NCBI GenBank assembly: GCA_900343135.1 | Contig: OPYK01000005.1 | Coordinates: 85,136-149,135, forward strand | DNA length: 64,000 nucleotides | Direction: 5' to 3' | Source of the DNA: Atopobium massiliense | GTDB lineage: Bacteria; Actinomycetota; Coriobacteriia; Coriobacteriales; Atopobiaceae | Notes under the pieces: model-generated | What the model was told of the DNA's origin: nothing | The model's database searches: none | The model's input: only the letters and a program-made list of their open reading frames with translations | Position numbers and translations under genes: made by a program | Shown here: one piece after another, positions 54,918 through 64,000 of the stretch | Numbering within the stretch: position 1 is the stretch's first letter | Layout of the letters: every line of letters starts with the position of its first letter

Positions 54918-55769
54918 TTACGCTTTATTGGTGCTGCCGAGGTTGTCCATGTGCGAGCACACAAGCGCGTACACTGCGTCCATAGCCGGCGTGAGCGACT
55001 TTTTGGGATCGAAGGTTTCGGGGTGAGCACCCATGTATTTCATCATACCAGCGGTAAACACCTGACGAAGCTCAGTTGCGTAGTTAACCTTGCAAATTCC
55101 GTTTGCGATTGCCTCGCGTACCTGGTCGTTTGGCACACCCGATGTGCCGTGAAGAACCAGGGGCAGTGATGTGTGTGCGGCAATTTCTTTAAGAATGCCC
55201 TGCTCAATGTGGGGTTCACCCTTGTACACACCGTGAATGGTGCCAACGCCCACAGCAAGCGAGGTGCAGTGTGTGCGCTCAACAAATTCTGCCGCCTGGT
55301 CGGGGTCGGTGTAGGGGTTTTCATTTGCAACGAGTGGGCCGTCGTCCTCTTTACCGCCAACTTTACCAAGCTCGGCTTCAACAGGCAGGTTGATGGGGCC
55401 TGCAACCTTGGTAACTGCTGAGGTAACAGCAAGGTTGTCCTCGTAGGGTACGTGCGAGCCGTCGATCATAACCGAGGTGTAGCCTGCGCGCATTGCTTGA
55501 ACGCAGCGCTCAAAGGTGTCACCATGATCCAAGTGCAGCGCTACAGGAACCGAAACAGCCTCGGCGGCCACGGTTACCATTGCTTTAAAGTAGTCTAAAC
55601 TTGCATAACGCAAGGTACCAGGGGTCGTTTGCACGATGATTGGAGAATTTTTGTCCTGAGCGGCGCGAATAGCAGCCATAACGAACTCAAGATTTTCAAC
55701 ATTAAAAGCACCAACGGCATAATGACCCTCATATGCTTTTTGCAGCATTTCCTTCGTTGAAACTAACAT
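54918..55769 (-). CDS. Class II ketose-bisphosphate aldolase
   Basis: Zn-dependent aldolase that splits fructose- or tagatose-1,6-bisphosphate to triose phosphates. Metal and substrate motifs are HLDHGDTFE (His, Asp), DGSHVPYEDN, VEAELGKVGG, VGTIHGVYKG and LHGTSGVPND. ATG 55769 is preferred to an in-frame TTG upstream, because GAAAGGGG then serves as ribosome site. 283 residues fits the GatY/KbaY-like group. The divergent PfkB kinase next door could make the substrate. Confidence 0.9.
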   Translation of the reverse strand: MLVSTKEMLQKAYEGHYAVGAFNVENLEFVMAAIRAAQDKNSPIIVQTTPGTLRYASLDYFKAMVTVAAEAVSVPVALHLDHGDTFERCVQAMRAGYTSVMIDGSHVPYEDNLAVTSAVTKVAGPINLPVEAELGKVGGKEDDGPLVANENPYTDPDQAAEFVERTHCTSLAVGVGTIHGVYKGEPHIEQGILKEIAAHTSLPLVLHGTSGVPNDQVREAIANGICKVNYATELRQVFTAGMMKYMGAHPETFDPKKSLTPAMDAVYALVCSHMDNLGSTNKA

Positions 55770-55868
55770 GCAAACCCCTTTCAAGAGTTTTTACATACGT
55801 ACATTGCATACGTAAAACAGTAGTAATTATGTTGTATCACGTATTGAGGAATAAGTGGTTGATACCAG

Positions 55869-55897
55869 TTGAGGTGCACACAAATTCCGCGTATACT
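55869..55897 (+). promoter_or_regulatory. Promoter of the PfkB-family kinase gene
   Basis: TTGAGG, exactly 17 bases, TATACT. It lies in the 230-base divergent gap; ATACGTA-containing dyads closer to the aldolase gene (55793-55817) may be an operator. Confidence 0.65.
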
Positions 55898-55999
55898 TAC
55901 GGTAGCAGCGCACCCAATGAGGGCGCTGCAGCGCTGCGCCCGCCATTGCGGCGAAGAAGTTGCACTGTATACATGGTTTACCATCAGACTGGAGTTCAC

Positions 56000-56935
56000 A
56001 TGATTGTCACTGTTACGATGAATCCATCTATCGACACACGCTATAGCCTTGATACTCTTACCCTTGATGATGTTAATAGGGTACAAGCGCACAAAACTGC
56101 AGGTGGTAAGGGTATTAACGTGGCACGCGTGCTGCAAGAGCTGGGAAGTGACGTGCGTGCGATGGGTCTTGCGGGAGGATGCATGGGTGTGCTTCTCGAA
56201 AAACTTATGGATGCCGACGGCACGCCGCACGAGTTTACGCACATTGCTGGCGAGACGCGCACGTGTGTAGCGGTGCTTCACGAGGGCAAGCAAACTGAGC
56301 TTTTGGAAGCCGGTCCTGAGGTTGCAAACGATGAGCTTGAGGCGTTTACCAGCACGTTTGCACGTGCACTTTCGCAGGCTGAGGTAGTTACTATGTCGGG
56401 TTCGCTGCCGCGTGGCGTAGATCCGCGCTATTACGTGCAGCTTATCAAAGAAGCTCACAAGCAGCACGTTCCTGTGCTTCTCGACACGTCGTCGCCAGCG
56501 CTTGATTATGCGCTTGAAAGTGATGTGAAACCGTTCCTTATTAAGCCAAATCTCTCGGAAGTAAATGCAATGTTGCATACGTCGTTTACCCCACATGAAC
56601 TGCATCAACTTGCCGATACCATTGAGGCCGACGCTCGTTTTGTAGGTATTAGCTGGGTGGTTATTTCGATGGGCAAGGACGGTTTATTTGCGCTGCATAA
56701 TGGCAAGCGCTTGCGTTTGCATGTAGCGCCTATTTCCGCAGTTAACGCAACTGGTTCGGGCGACTCCACCATTGCCGGTTTTGCATATGCCTTAACCAAA
56801 CAAAAAGACCCCATCGAGGTGCTCAAATATGGCGCTACCTGCGGTACGCTTAATGCGCTCGAAGCAAAAACGGGGTATATTAATTGCAATAATTGGGCCA
56901 AAATATACGATGGCTGCCGCGTTGAGGAGCTGTAA
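56000..56935 (+). CDS. PfkB-family hexose kinase (1-phosphofructokinase / tagatose-6-phosphate kinase type)
   Basis: Ribokinase-fold kinase that phosphorylates a hexose phosphate to a hexose bisphosphate. MNPSIDTRYSL, AGGKGINVARVL and the catalytic Asp loop NATGSGDSTIAGF (GSGD for the usual GAGD) are present, along with MSGSLPRGV. It belongs to the FruK/LacC group, and the two cannot be told apart reliably here. The divergent aldolase would cleave the product. ATG 56000 with CTGGAG upstream; 311 residues. No fructose PTS is adjacent. Confidence 0.9.
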   Translation: MIVTVTMNPSIDTRYSLDTLTLDDVNRVQAHKTAGGKGINVARVLQELGSDVRAMGLAGGCMGVLLEKLMDADGTPHEFTHIAGETRTCVAVLHEGKQTELLEAGPEVANDELEAFTSTFARALSQAEVVTMSGSLPRGVDPRYYVQLIKEAHKQHVPVLLDTSSPALDYALESDVKPFLIKPNLSEVNAMLHTSFTPHELHQLADTIEADARFVGISWVVISMGKDGLFALHNGKRLRLHVAPISAVNATGSGDSTIAGFAYALTKQKDPIEVLKYGATCGTLNALEAKTGYINCNNWAKIYDGCRVEEL

Positions 56936-56999
56936 CACGGTTCTTTTGTGCATGCTCACGTTTTTGGGAATGCATGTGTTACCTAATTCAGGTTACTAA

Positions 57000-58124
57000 T
57001 TACAGCATAAATCCGTTGCGAAGAGCCGCTCGACCAAATCCTGCAAAATCGCATATGTCCTGTTGAAGAAGGGCGTCGCCATCCTTGGTAGAGGTAAGCC
57101 CGCCCGCCATGAGCACCGGCACGTTAAAGCGCGCATCACCCGTGATAGCTGCGGTGTGAGCGCTGTCCACGTTGTCCGTGCTCGTGCCGTTTGCAGACCC
57201 CATACGCTGCGCAAACTCACGCTTAATTGCCGCGCAGGTTTCGCTAAAATAGCCAAGCGGATACGCCGGGTTTGTATCGTGACGGCTTACATCGTGAATG
57301 CCGCCCGATATGTCCAGGTAATCGATGTACGGCGCCAATATGCACGCCGCCTGCACGGCGTCGCTTAGTGTGTTGCCGCCGTCCTCATAATCGCGCGCGC
57401 CAAGACGCACAAACAAAGGAAAGTCGGGAAGCTCGCGGCGAATTGCCTGCAAAATTTCGCAATGAAAGCGCAACCGGTTTTCAAGACTTCCGCCGTAGCT
57501 GTCGTTGCGCTTATTTACCAGCGGCGAGTAAAACTGGCTTAACAAATAGCCGTGCGCCGAATGTATTTCCACGCCGTCAAAGCCAAACGCCTGAGCACGT
57601 TTTGCCGCCGCAACAAAGTCGTCTACCAGGGATGATATTTCGCTGCACGAAAGCTCGCGGACGGCAGTAGGCTTGCCCGCGCGCATAACGACCCCCGCAC
57701 TTGGGCCTGTAAGCTGCGGCAGCGTGGCTCGGGTTTGCTGGCCTGCGTGTGAGAGCTGCATAATTGCAGGTACATTGTGTTGGTGAATCGCTTGGGCGAT
57801 GGCTTCAAAGGTGTGACGATCTGAGTTGTGCTCGCCCGCGCCATTATCGAGCTCGCCATGGGCATCCATGGCAGCATCCGCCGCCGCGTCGATGCCCATT
57901 TGTTTTGGCGACGCTTTGCCACTTTTGTTAACGTACGCATGCTCCAATATCACCAGGCCAAAGCCCTTTTGCGTCATGGTGTTGTAATAGCTAATGAGCG
58001 CTTCGCTGGGGTGCCCGTCAATGGAGCCCTCGCGCGCCATGGCAGGCAAAAACCAGTGATTCCGCAGGTGAGCGAAGTGGTTTTTGGTGGCGTGTGTAAC
58101 GGTGTAGGTGGTATGTTGGGTCAT
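57000..58124 (-). CDS. Old Yellow Enzyme family NADH:flavin oxidoreductase
   Basis: FMN-binding TIM-barrel reductase. IMQLSHAGQQT, GFDGVEIHSAHGYLLSQFY and the SPLVNKRNDSYGGSLENR stretch are hallmark motifs; MAGGLTS and DFAGFGRAAL form the phosphate site near the C-terminus. It ends after the barrel, so it lacks the Fe-S and second flavin domains of the larger enoate reductases. ATG 58124 (AAAAGGATC upstream) is chosen over an in-frame start at 58187 that would cover the 18-bp repeat. 374 residues. The substrate is unknown. Confidence 0.88.
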   Translation of the reverse strand: MTQHTTYTVTHATKNHFAHLRNHWFLPAMAREGSIDGHPSEALISYYNTMTQKGFGLVILEHAYVNKSGKASPKQMGIDAAADAAMDAHGELDNGAGEHNSDRHTFEAIAQAIHQHNVPAIMQLSHAGQQTRATLPQLTGPSAGVVMRAGKPTAVRELSCSEISSLVDDFVAAAKRAQAFGFDGVEIHSAHGYLLSQFYSPLVNKRNDSYGGSLENRLRFHCEILQAIRRELPDFPLFVRLGARDYEDGGNTLSDAVQAACILAPYIDYLDISGGIHDVSRHDTNPAYPLGYFSETCAAIKREFAQRMGSANGTSTDNVDSAHTAAITGDARFNVPVLMAGGLTSTKDGDALLQQDICDFAGFGRAALRNGFML

Positions 58125-58508
58125 GGGCGATCCTTTTCGGGGCGTTGTTGCCTGCGTGCGTTCGTGCAACCGCGTGCGTTCGTGCAACGTAAGTGTATCA
58201 TGCTCCAGGTTGTTTCACATGTTGAGCAAAGGCGTGGTGCCGTCTCAGGTGGTGCCTGGTGGTGCCATGTCATCGTCCCGCGTGTCGTGCACCCCGCGTT
58301 TTAGTGTAGCTAACCCAAAAAGTTAACAAAGAGAATAAATAACAACTCAGTATGAATTACTGGTATGTATACAAAAATACGTGTATATGCACGTAATACC
58401 ACTAACGTTTACGACAAATATGCCACCATTAAGCGAAAAATAAGGGAGGGAGGCTTTCAATAGTTGATATTGTGAACGTGTATCCATGTCAGAGGGAAGA
58501 AGTTCTCC
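58125..58508. other. Divergent region before the GH84 gene with an 18-bp duplication
   Basis: 384 bases without a clear gene. GCGTGCGTTCGTGCAAC units lie at 58154-58171 and 58172-58189. An A+T-rich part (58310-58440) probably holds the GH84 promoter and contains ACGTG-TATATG-CACGT. TGAACGTGT (58473-58481) pairs with ACACGTTCA (58517-58525), looping out the ribosome site and start codon of the GH84 gene. Confidence 0.5.
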
Positions 58509-61500
58509 ATGTATAAACACGTTCAAAACAATCACAATCATCGTCCGCTGCATGCGAACGGTGTAGCTGTAGCATCCGCCGAAACCAATCAAACACTCCC
58601 GTTAGTTTCGCGTTGCACGTCGCGCATTCACGTGAATATGCGCTGCATAAACCCTATTTTATCTTTACGCACACGTCCTCACGTTATTGCAGCGCTTGCA
58701 TGTAGCTGCGCGTTGAGTGCAGCGCTTGTATGTACATATGCAACAACTCAGTTGTATGCACAGCAGCAACAAACGCCTACGCTCGCGCAAAATACCAGCG
58801 AGCAAACGCAGGCACAATATAAATTGTATCCAACGCCGCATAGCTACACTACAACTAAAGATGTGGTGTCTTTGCCCAGCTACGCTCATGTTTATGCAGA
58901 AAAAGGTATAGATGGCGATACGTATAATCGTCTAAAGGAAGCGCTTAGCCAGCAACAAATGGACATTGTTGATGACAAGCAAAGCGCGTCGCTCATGCAA
59001 ACTCCTGCCGAGGTATACATGGGTATTCACGGATCGGGCGACAAGGCTGATGCGCTCTATAACGACTTGGTAAAGCAGGGTGCAATCACCGATGGAGGTA
59101 TGTGGAACAATATCGATCCATATACGCTATGTGTACTTCCTGCAACTAGCACAACGCCTGTCCGTATTGTTATTTTGGGCAAGGACAGCGATTCGGCGTA
59201 CTATGGTGCAACAACCTTGTACCATTTGCTTTCGGTGTTGCCTGGTTCAACATTGCGTAAAACAGTTATTAACGACTGGGCCGATGTAAAAACGCGCGGA
59301 TTTATTGAGGGCTATTACGGCAATCCTTGGAGCGTGCAAGATCGTATTAACCTTATGAAGTGGGCAGGCTATTACAAGCTTAATGCCTACGTGTATGCGC
59401 CAAAAGACGATCCAAAGCACAACAAGCACTGGCAGGAATTATACACGCCAGAAGAACTCAAACGCGTTATTGAACCTTTGGCAAAAGCTGGAAATGAATC
59501 GAAAACACGCTTTTTGTATGCGTTGCATCCATTTATGTACGATCCAATTACCTCGGCAAACTATGATACAAAAGTTGCCATTCTCAAAAAGAAATTTAAA
59601 CAAACCATCGACCATGGTGTGCGTCAAATTGCTATTTTGGCAGACGATGCCGGCAATCAGGGTGCAGATTTATACACACGCCTTCTCAAAGATATGAGCG
59701 ATTGGATTCAGGGGCTCCAAAAACAAACGACTAAGGATGGCGCGCCGCTCTACCCAGGTCTAAAAGACACCATTGTATTTTGTCCTGTAAATTACATGGG
59801 CTACGGTGAAGGCTGGTATAAGAATTTGCCGAGCAATATTCAGGTAATTAATACAGGCGGTCGTGTATGGGGCAAAATCGATCGCAATTTTGCAACTTCG
59901 TTTAAGAATAATTCGAGCCGTGCACCGTTTATGTGGATAAACTGGCCGTGCTCAGATAACGATAAAAATGCCCTTCACATGGGTGGTCACGATAACTTCC
60001 TTGGTAGCGATCTTACGCCAGGCGAGGTAGAAGGCGTTGTTATTAACCCGATGCAGGAGTCGGAGCCCTCAAAACAGGGCATGTTTATGACCGCTGATTT
60101 TACGTGGAACTTGTGGAAATCAACGAAACACAGTGCCCAAACGTGGGATGATTCATTTAGCTATATCGATCACAATAACGGCCGTGAAACACGTTCGTCC
60201 AAAGCGTATAAACTTATTTCCGAAAACATGCGCCGTATGTTTGGTGGTGGCACAACCTGGGACAATGATGAGTCGCAGGCAATGCAAGACAAGCTTGCTG
60301 CGTATAGTGCTGCAGCTAAAGCATCAAACTTCACAGCGAAGCAGGCACAAGAGGTAAAAGATCTGTTAGCTCCACTTGAGCAGGCAGCCATTCAATATGC
60401 CGAAAATCCAGGCAATCCATACACGTATAACCAAATTAAGCCGTGGATAGATGCGTGGAAAGACCTGCTTTTGAGTGTGCGTGAAAACTGCGACGCTGTT
60501 CTTGCAAAAGAAGCAAACAATACGTCGGCGATGCTCGAGCATGCTTCGCAGGGATATGCTGCGTTTAAGGCGTATCAATCACATGGTTTTCACTACATCG
60601 ATCACACGGAATATGCCCGTGTGGGCAAGCGCACTGTTGAGCCATTTGCCCGCGAGCTTAACGAGTTTGCCGTGCGTATGACGCAAGAAAAACTCAATCC
60701 AAATAAGGTGTTTACTACATATGTAACAAATCGTAGTGATACGCCTGAAGGTGGCGAGGCGACAAGCGTACTTGATGGCAACCCTTCAACAAAGCTTATT
60801 TACAAGTCGCCAAATAAGCTTACCAGTGGCACGTATTTTGGCGTTACGCGCAATAAGCCGTTTGATATAACGCGTGTAACGTTTACACAAGGTCAGGGTC
60901 GCGACTTTATGGATTCGGCAAAGCTGCAGTATTTTGATGGTAAAACGTGGAAAGACGTTGAAGGCCAAACAAATCTTGGTGGATCGTCGCTGGTAGATGT
61001 AAAGGGGCTTACCCTAAAGCAGGTGTACGGCGTGCGTCTTATTGCAACACGCGACAACAAACAAGATGCATGGCCAACGATTGCCGATATTGAGATAAAC
61101 CGCGACGATACGAAAAAGATAACTACGACGGTGGATCTTATTAACCTTCAAGAGTATCAACAAAACAAGAAAGAATACGTGCTTGATGGGCAGCAATCAA
61201 CGCTTGCATGGCTGCATGAGCCAGGAGGCTCCAATATTAAGAGTGGTGATGCGGTGCAGCTGAATTTCTCATCGCCAAAAACTATCGACAAGATTTTCGT
61301 GCGGCAAGGCTATAAGCCAGGTGGCTCAAAGGGCGATACGCTGCAAGCTGGCGTGGTTGAATATAGCTGCGGTAATGGAAAAAACTGGAAACAGGCAGGT
61401 ACAATTGGTAGCGATAACGACAAAACGTACGATATCGAAAAAGCAGCTGTTACCAACATTCGTGTGCGCTCAACTAAAGATACCAATGCGTGGTGGGTGT

Positions 61501-64000
61501 TAAACGACATCACTGCCCACGAAGTAGTAAAACCAAAAACTGCAGCTTTTTCAAATATTGAATCGCCCAGCATTGTTGCCATTAGTTCGGATGCAAAAGA
61601 CAACGTTATTTCGTTGAGCAATGCCACACAAAAGCTCGAAGCAGGCGATTATGTAGGCGCCGACTTGGGCGCAATTCGCCAGCACGTAACGGTAACAGGC
61701 GCACCCCAACTTCCGGCGGGCGTTAAACTCATGTATTCTGAGAACGGCCTTGCGTGGAGCGAGTATGCCAATAAGCCTGTAACAGCGCGTTTTGTTGCAT
61801 GGCGTGCAACTAATGCGGCGCAAATTACCACCAATAACACAAGTATTAGCTTCGATGTAAAGCATGCACCCTCAACCGTGTCAAGCGATATTGGCACTGT
61901 TAATGCAAAAGCCCTGTTTGATGGTGACATTTCGACTACATTCAAAAATACGCAATGTCCTAAAGAGGGACAAAAAGTTGTGTTCGACTTGGGGCAAGAA
62001 CGCCACATTACCAGCCTTGCATACTATGTGCCCGAAACCTCGCTTGACTTTATTCGCGACGCTGTGATTGAAGCTGCCGATTCTAAAGACGCGCCTGATA
62101 GCGACTGGCATAAGGTGCTCACGATAAACGGCAAAACGAAAGTTGAAAACGTTTGGACGGGTGATACAGCAAAAGAGGCACCCTGGCTTACGCACGACTC
62201 TAAAAACCCGGGTAACGTGTATACGTCAAATCCAAAAACCGACGACACGGCAAAAAATGCTAATGATATAAACGGTACCAAGCCGCTTGATGTACACGCT
62301 CGTTACCTGCGTATACGCTTTACGTCAACCTACGATTTTCGTTGGGTGGAGTTTGGCGAGCTGCTCATTAACGCAGGCGAGCATCCAAGCACCTACAGCA
62401 ATGCAGATATTGCAGCCACCGATCAAGGCACAGCGTCACTTGCAAACTTGCTCGATAACGACACGTCTACTACGTGGAAGAGCGCAAAGCAACAAGGCGA
62501 GCTTACGTACAATGTAAGCGATCCAAAAACGCCGCAAGGCGCAGCTAAGCAAGGCGTTCGCATTACGTGTGTGGGCAAGCCTTCGGGCGCAAAAGTTACC
62601 GCACATGTGTACACCGATGACAATTACAATCAAACAACAGATGTTACTTTAGGGTATCTTGACAATTTGCTGAATGAATTTAGTTTTACTCAGCTTCCAA
62701 AGCCAAAACCAACAGCAAGCAAGCGCACCGCTCGCGCTGCTAATGGCAATGGTGGCCCTGTGGTAAAAAGTATTACCATTGACTGGAAAGGTGCGCCGCT
62801 TGAGCTATCTGAAATTACGCTTATGGATACCGCGCGCTCAGCAACCACAGACGACGTAACTAAGCTTTCTAGCGCGCTTGATGCCGCACAAAAGATTAAC
62901 ACCACAACCTGGACACAAGGTGCAAAAGATGCACTAACACATGAAATAGCAGTTGCAAAGCGCATGCTTGAAGGTACAGCAACACAGGATAGTTTTGAAT
63001 CACAGCTCGCGCAGCTTACTGCAGCTTCAAAAAATGTGCCGCAACGTGCAGATACAAAAGAATTAAACACACTTGTCAATGTGTTTAATGGCGTGAAGGC
63101 GAGCTATTACACGAAGGATTCTTATAGCGCTTATCAGACAGCTATCGCAGATATTAAGACGGCGCTTGCCGCTGCAGATAACCTTACGCAAGAGCGCGCA
63201 ACAGCGCTTAAAGACGCGTGCGCAAAGGCATATAGTGCGCTTACGTATGATACAGCCACCTATGAGCGCTCACGCTTGGTGCTTGATAAAACAAAAGCTG
63301 CATATGCTGCAGAAATAACTGGTACCAGCAAAAAAGACGCAACAAAAGTGGCAACATTTAAGGCGGCGTATGACGCGCTTACAAAGCTTACTGATAAAGC
63401 AAATCCAAAAGAAATTGAAACGGCGATAGCAACGCTGCAAACTGCGCAACAAGCGCTGGACAAGGATGTGCCGAAACCGCCCGTGCCTGCGCCTGTGCCA
63501 CCTGCGCCTGAGCCGGGTGAGCCAGGTGAAACGCAAGAGGGTGGCGCATCTGCATCGGCATCTGCAGATGCAGAAGACGTAGCCGAAGCAGAAGCTGCAC
63601 ATGCAACAGTGGCAATGTACCGTTTGTATAACACGTGGACGCACGAGCACTTGTTTACTACCGATAAAGCAGAGTATAACAGTCTTGTAGCTGCAGGCTG
63701 GACAGGTGAAGGTGAGATTGACAGCGTTGCTGCAAAGCAAGGCAAGGGTGTGTACCGTTTGTACAACCCATACACACACGAGCACCACTACACCGCAAAA
63801 GAGGACGAAGTAGAGGCTTGCGTTAAGGCTGGTTGGAAAAACGAAGGCATCAAGTTCCACAGTGTACAAAATGGCACTGTGCCTGTATACAGCATGTACA
63901 ACCCGTATGCAAAGAAGTACTACCACCATTACACATCAGATCCAGACGAGATTGCAAAGATGGTGAAAGACGGCTGGATTAAAGAGGAAATCAAGTGGTA
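58509..64000 (+). CDS. Giant secreted GH84 beta-N-acetylhexosaminidase (partial, 3' end outside window)
   Basis: Extracellular enzyme that probably trims terminal GlcNAc from host glycans such as mucins. After a ~40-residue polar N-region comes a hydrophobic signal/anchor (HVIAALACSCALSAALVC, about residues 58-75). A GH20b-like domain follows, then the GH84 core with RGFIEGYYGNPWS (about 263-275) and catalytic Asp379-Asp380 (ILADDAG). Several beta-sandwich modules of the F5/8 or CBM32 type follow, with a FIVAR-like helical region near 1,510-1,580. A Pro/Glu-rich linker leads to aromatic repeats (MYRLYNTWTHEHLFTTD, VYRLYNPYTHEHHYT) like DUF5648. GAGGGAAG precedes ATG 58509. The frame is open for 1,830 residues to the window edge. 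Confidence 0.9.
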   Translation, partial: MYKHVQNNHNHRPLHANGVAVASAETNQTLPLVSRCTSRIHVNMRCINPILSLRTRPHVIAALACSCALSAALVCTYATTQLYAQQQQTPTLAQNTSEQTQAQYKLYPTPHSYTTTKDVVSLPSYAHVYAEKGIDGDTYNRLKEALSQQQMDIVDDKQSASLMQTPAEVYMGIHGSGDKADALYNDLVKQGAITDGGMWNNIDPYTLCVLPATSTTPVRIVILGKDSDSAYYGATTLYHLLSVLPGSTLRKTVINDWADVKTRGFIEGYYGNPWSVQDRINLMKWAGYYKLNAYVYAPKDDPKHNKHWQELYTPEELKRVIEPLAKAGNESKTRFLYALHPFMYDPITSANYDTKVAILKKKFKQTIDHGVRQIAILADDAGNQGADLYTRLLKDMSDWIQGLQKQTTKDGAPLYPGLKDTIVFCPVNYMGYGEGWYKNLPSNIQVINTGGRVWGKIDRNFATSFKNNSSRAPFMWINWPCSDNDKNALHMGGHDNFLGSDLTPGEVEGVVINPMQESEPSKQGMFMTADFTWNLWKSTKHSAQTWDDSFSYIDHNNGRETRSSKAYKLISENMRRMFGGGTTWDNDESQAMQDKLAAYSAAAKASNFTAKQAQEVKDLLAPLEQAAIQYAENPGNPYTYNQIKPWIDAWKDLLLSVRENCDAVLAKEANNTSAMLEHASQGYAAFKAYQSHGFHYIDHTEYARVGKRTVEPFARELNEFAVRMTQEKLNPNKVFTTYVTNRSDTPEGGEATSVLDGNPSTKLIYKSPNKLTSGTYFGVTRNKPFDITRVTFTQGQGRDFMDSAKLQYFDGKTWKDVEGQTNLGGSSLVDVKGLTLKQVYGVRLIATRDNKQDAWPTIADIEINRDDTKKITTTVDLINLQEYQQNKKEYVLDGQQSTLAWLHEPGGSNIKSGDAVQLNFSSPKTIDKIFVRQGYKPGGSKGDTLQAGVVEYSCGNGKNWKQAGTIGSDNDKTYDIEKAAVTNIRVRSTKDTNAWWVLNDITAHEVVKPKTAAFSNIESPSIVAISSDAKDNVISLSNATQKLEAGDYVGADLGAIRQHVTVTGAPQLPAGVKLMYSENGLAWSEYANKPVTARFVAWRATNAAQITTNNTSISFDVKHAPSTVSSDIGTVNAKALFDGDISTTFKNTQCPKEGQKVVFDLGQERHITSLAYYVPETSLDFIRDAVIEAADSKDAPDSDWHKVLTINGKTKVENVWTGDTAKEAPWLTHDSKNPGNVYTSNPKTDDTAKNANDINGTKPLDVHARYLRIRFTSTYDFRWVEFGELLINAGEHPSTYSNADIAATDQGTASLANLLDNDTSTTWKSAKQQGELTYNVSDPKTPQGAAKQGVRITCVGKPSGAKVTAHVYTDDNYNQTTDVTLGYLDNLLNEFSFTQLPKPKPTASKRTARAANGNGGPVVKSITIDWKGAPLELSEITLMDTARSATTDDVTKLSSALDAAQKINTTTWTQGAKDALTHEIAVAKRMLEGTATQDSFESQLAQLTAASKNVPQRADTKELNTLVNVFNGVKASYYTKDSYSAYQTAIADIKTALAAADNLTQERATALKDACAKAYSALTYDTATYERSRLVLDKTKAAYAAEITGTSKKDATKVATFKAAYDALTKLTDKANPKEIETAIATLQTAQQALDKDVPKPPVPAPVPPAPEPGEPGETQEGGASASASADAEDVAEAEAAHATVAMYRLYNTWTHEHLFTTDKAEYNSLVAAGWTGEGEIDSVAAKQGKGVYRLYNPYTHEHHYTAKEDEVEACVKAGWKNEGIKFHSVQNGTVPVYSMYNPYAKKYYHHYTSDPDEIAKMVKDGWIKEEIKW

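Overview
The window is a gene-dense bacterial chromosome segment of roughly half G+C, with many GTG/TTG starts, AAGGAG-type ribosome sites and no tRNA or rRNA gene that I could find. The gene set (TatA/TatC, an archaeal-like type IA topoisomerase, AddA/AddB-like nuclease-helicases, an actinobacterial-style orphan OmpR regulator beside glnA, a secreted GH84 hexosaminidase with C-terminal aromatic repeats) points to a host-associated member of the Actinomycetota, most likely class Coriobacteriia. The genus cannot be fixed from the sequence alone.

Region 1 (1-26,800) is mostly core genome maintenance on the + strand: tatA-tatC, topA, tmk, the delta-prime clamp-loader subunit, ricT/PSP1, queD, an addB-like and an addA-like gene, dnaE, a very odd degenerate NAD-synthetase-like protein with an acidic tail, ruvC-ruvA-ruvB, a small unknown gene and a cold-shock protein with a long leader. 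Many genes overlap or nearly touch, so several transcripts are polycistronic.

Region 2 (26,900-33,100) holds purH on the - strand, divergent from a PepV/Sapep-like M20 dipeptidase, then a PfoR-type membrane protein (PTS EIIC-like fold) followed by a ketopantoate-reductase family gene.

Region 3 (33,200-41,970) looks A+T richer than its surroundings and reads as an accessory sugar island. It starts with a 192-bp element that has perfect 36-bp inverted ends. An RpiR-family regulator then diverges from a six-gene cluster: GH4 phospho-glucosidase, MBL-fold hydrolase, PTS IICB, PHP-domain hydrolase, LicT/BglG antiterminator and PTS IIA. Together these import and phosphorylate an alpha-glucoside-type sugar, hydrolyse it, and control expression by repression and probably antitermination. 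The two extra hydrolases are unexplained.

Region 4 (41,980-58,130) contains a 1,399-residue membrane-anchored acidic protein of unknown function, a small Cys-rich membrane protein, glnA with a GlnR-like orphan regulator, an HtrA protease with a palindrome over its -10 box, ligA, a proline iminopeptidase-like hydrolase, a divergent aldolase / PfkB-kinase pair and an Old Yellow Enzyme family reductase.

Region 5 (58,500-64,000) is the N-terminal 1,830 residues of a giant secreted GH84 enzyme that runs off the window. Short tandem duplications (14-26 bp units) recur in many of the intergenic gaps, and two unrelated large unknown proteins carry Asp/Ser-rich acidic stretches. The strongest candidates for something undescribed are the double-degenerate NAD-synthetase-like protein, the 1,399-residue membrane protein and the MBL+PHP sugar island.
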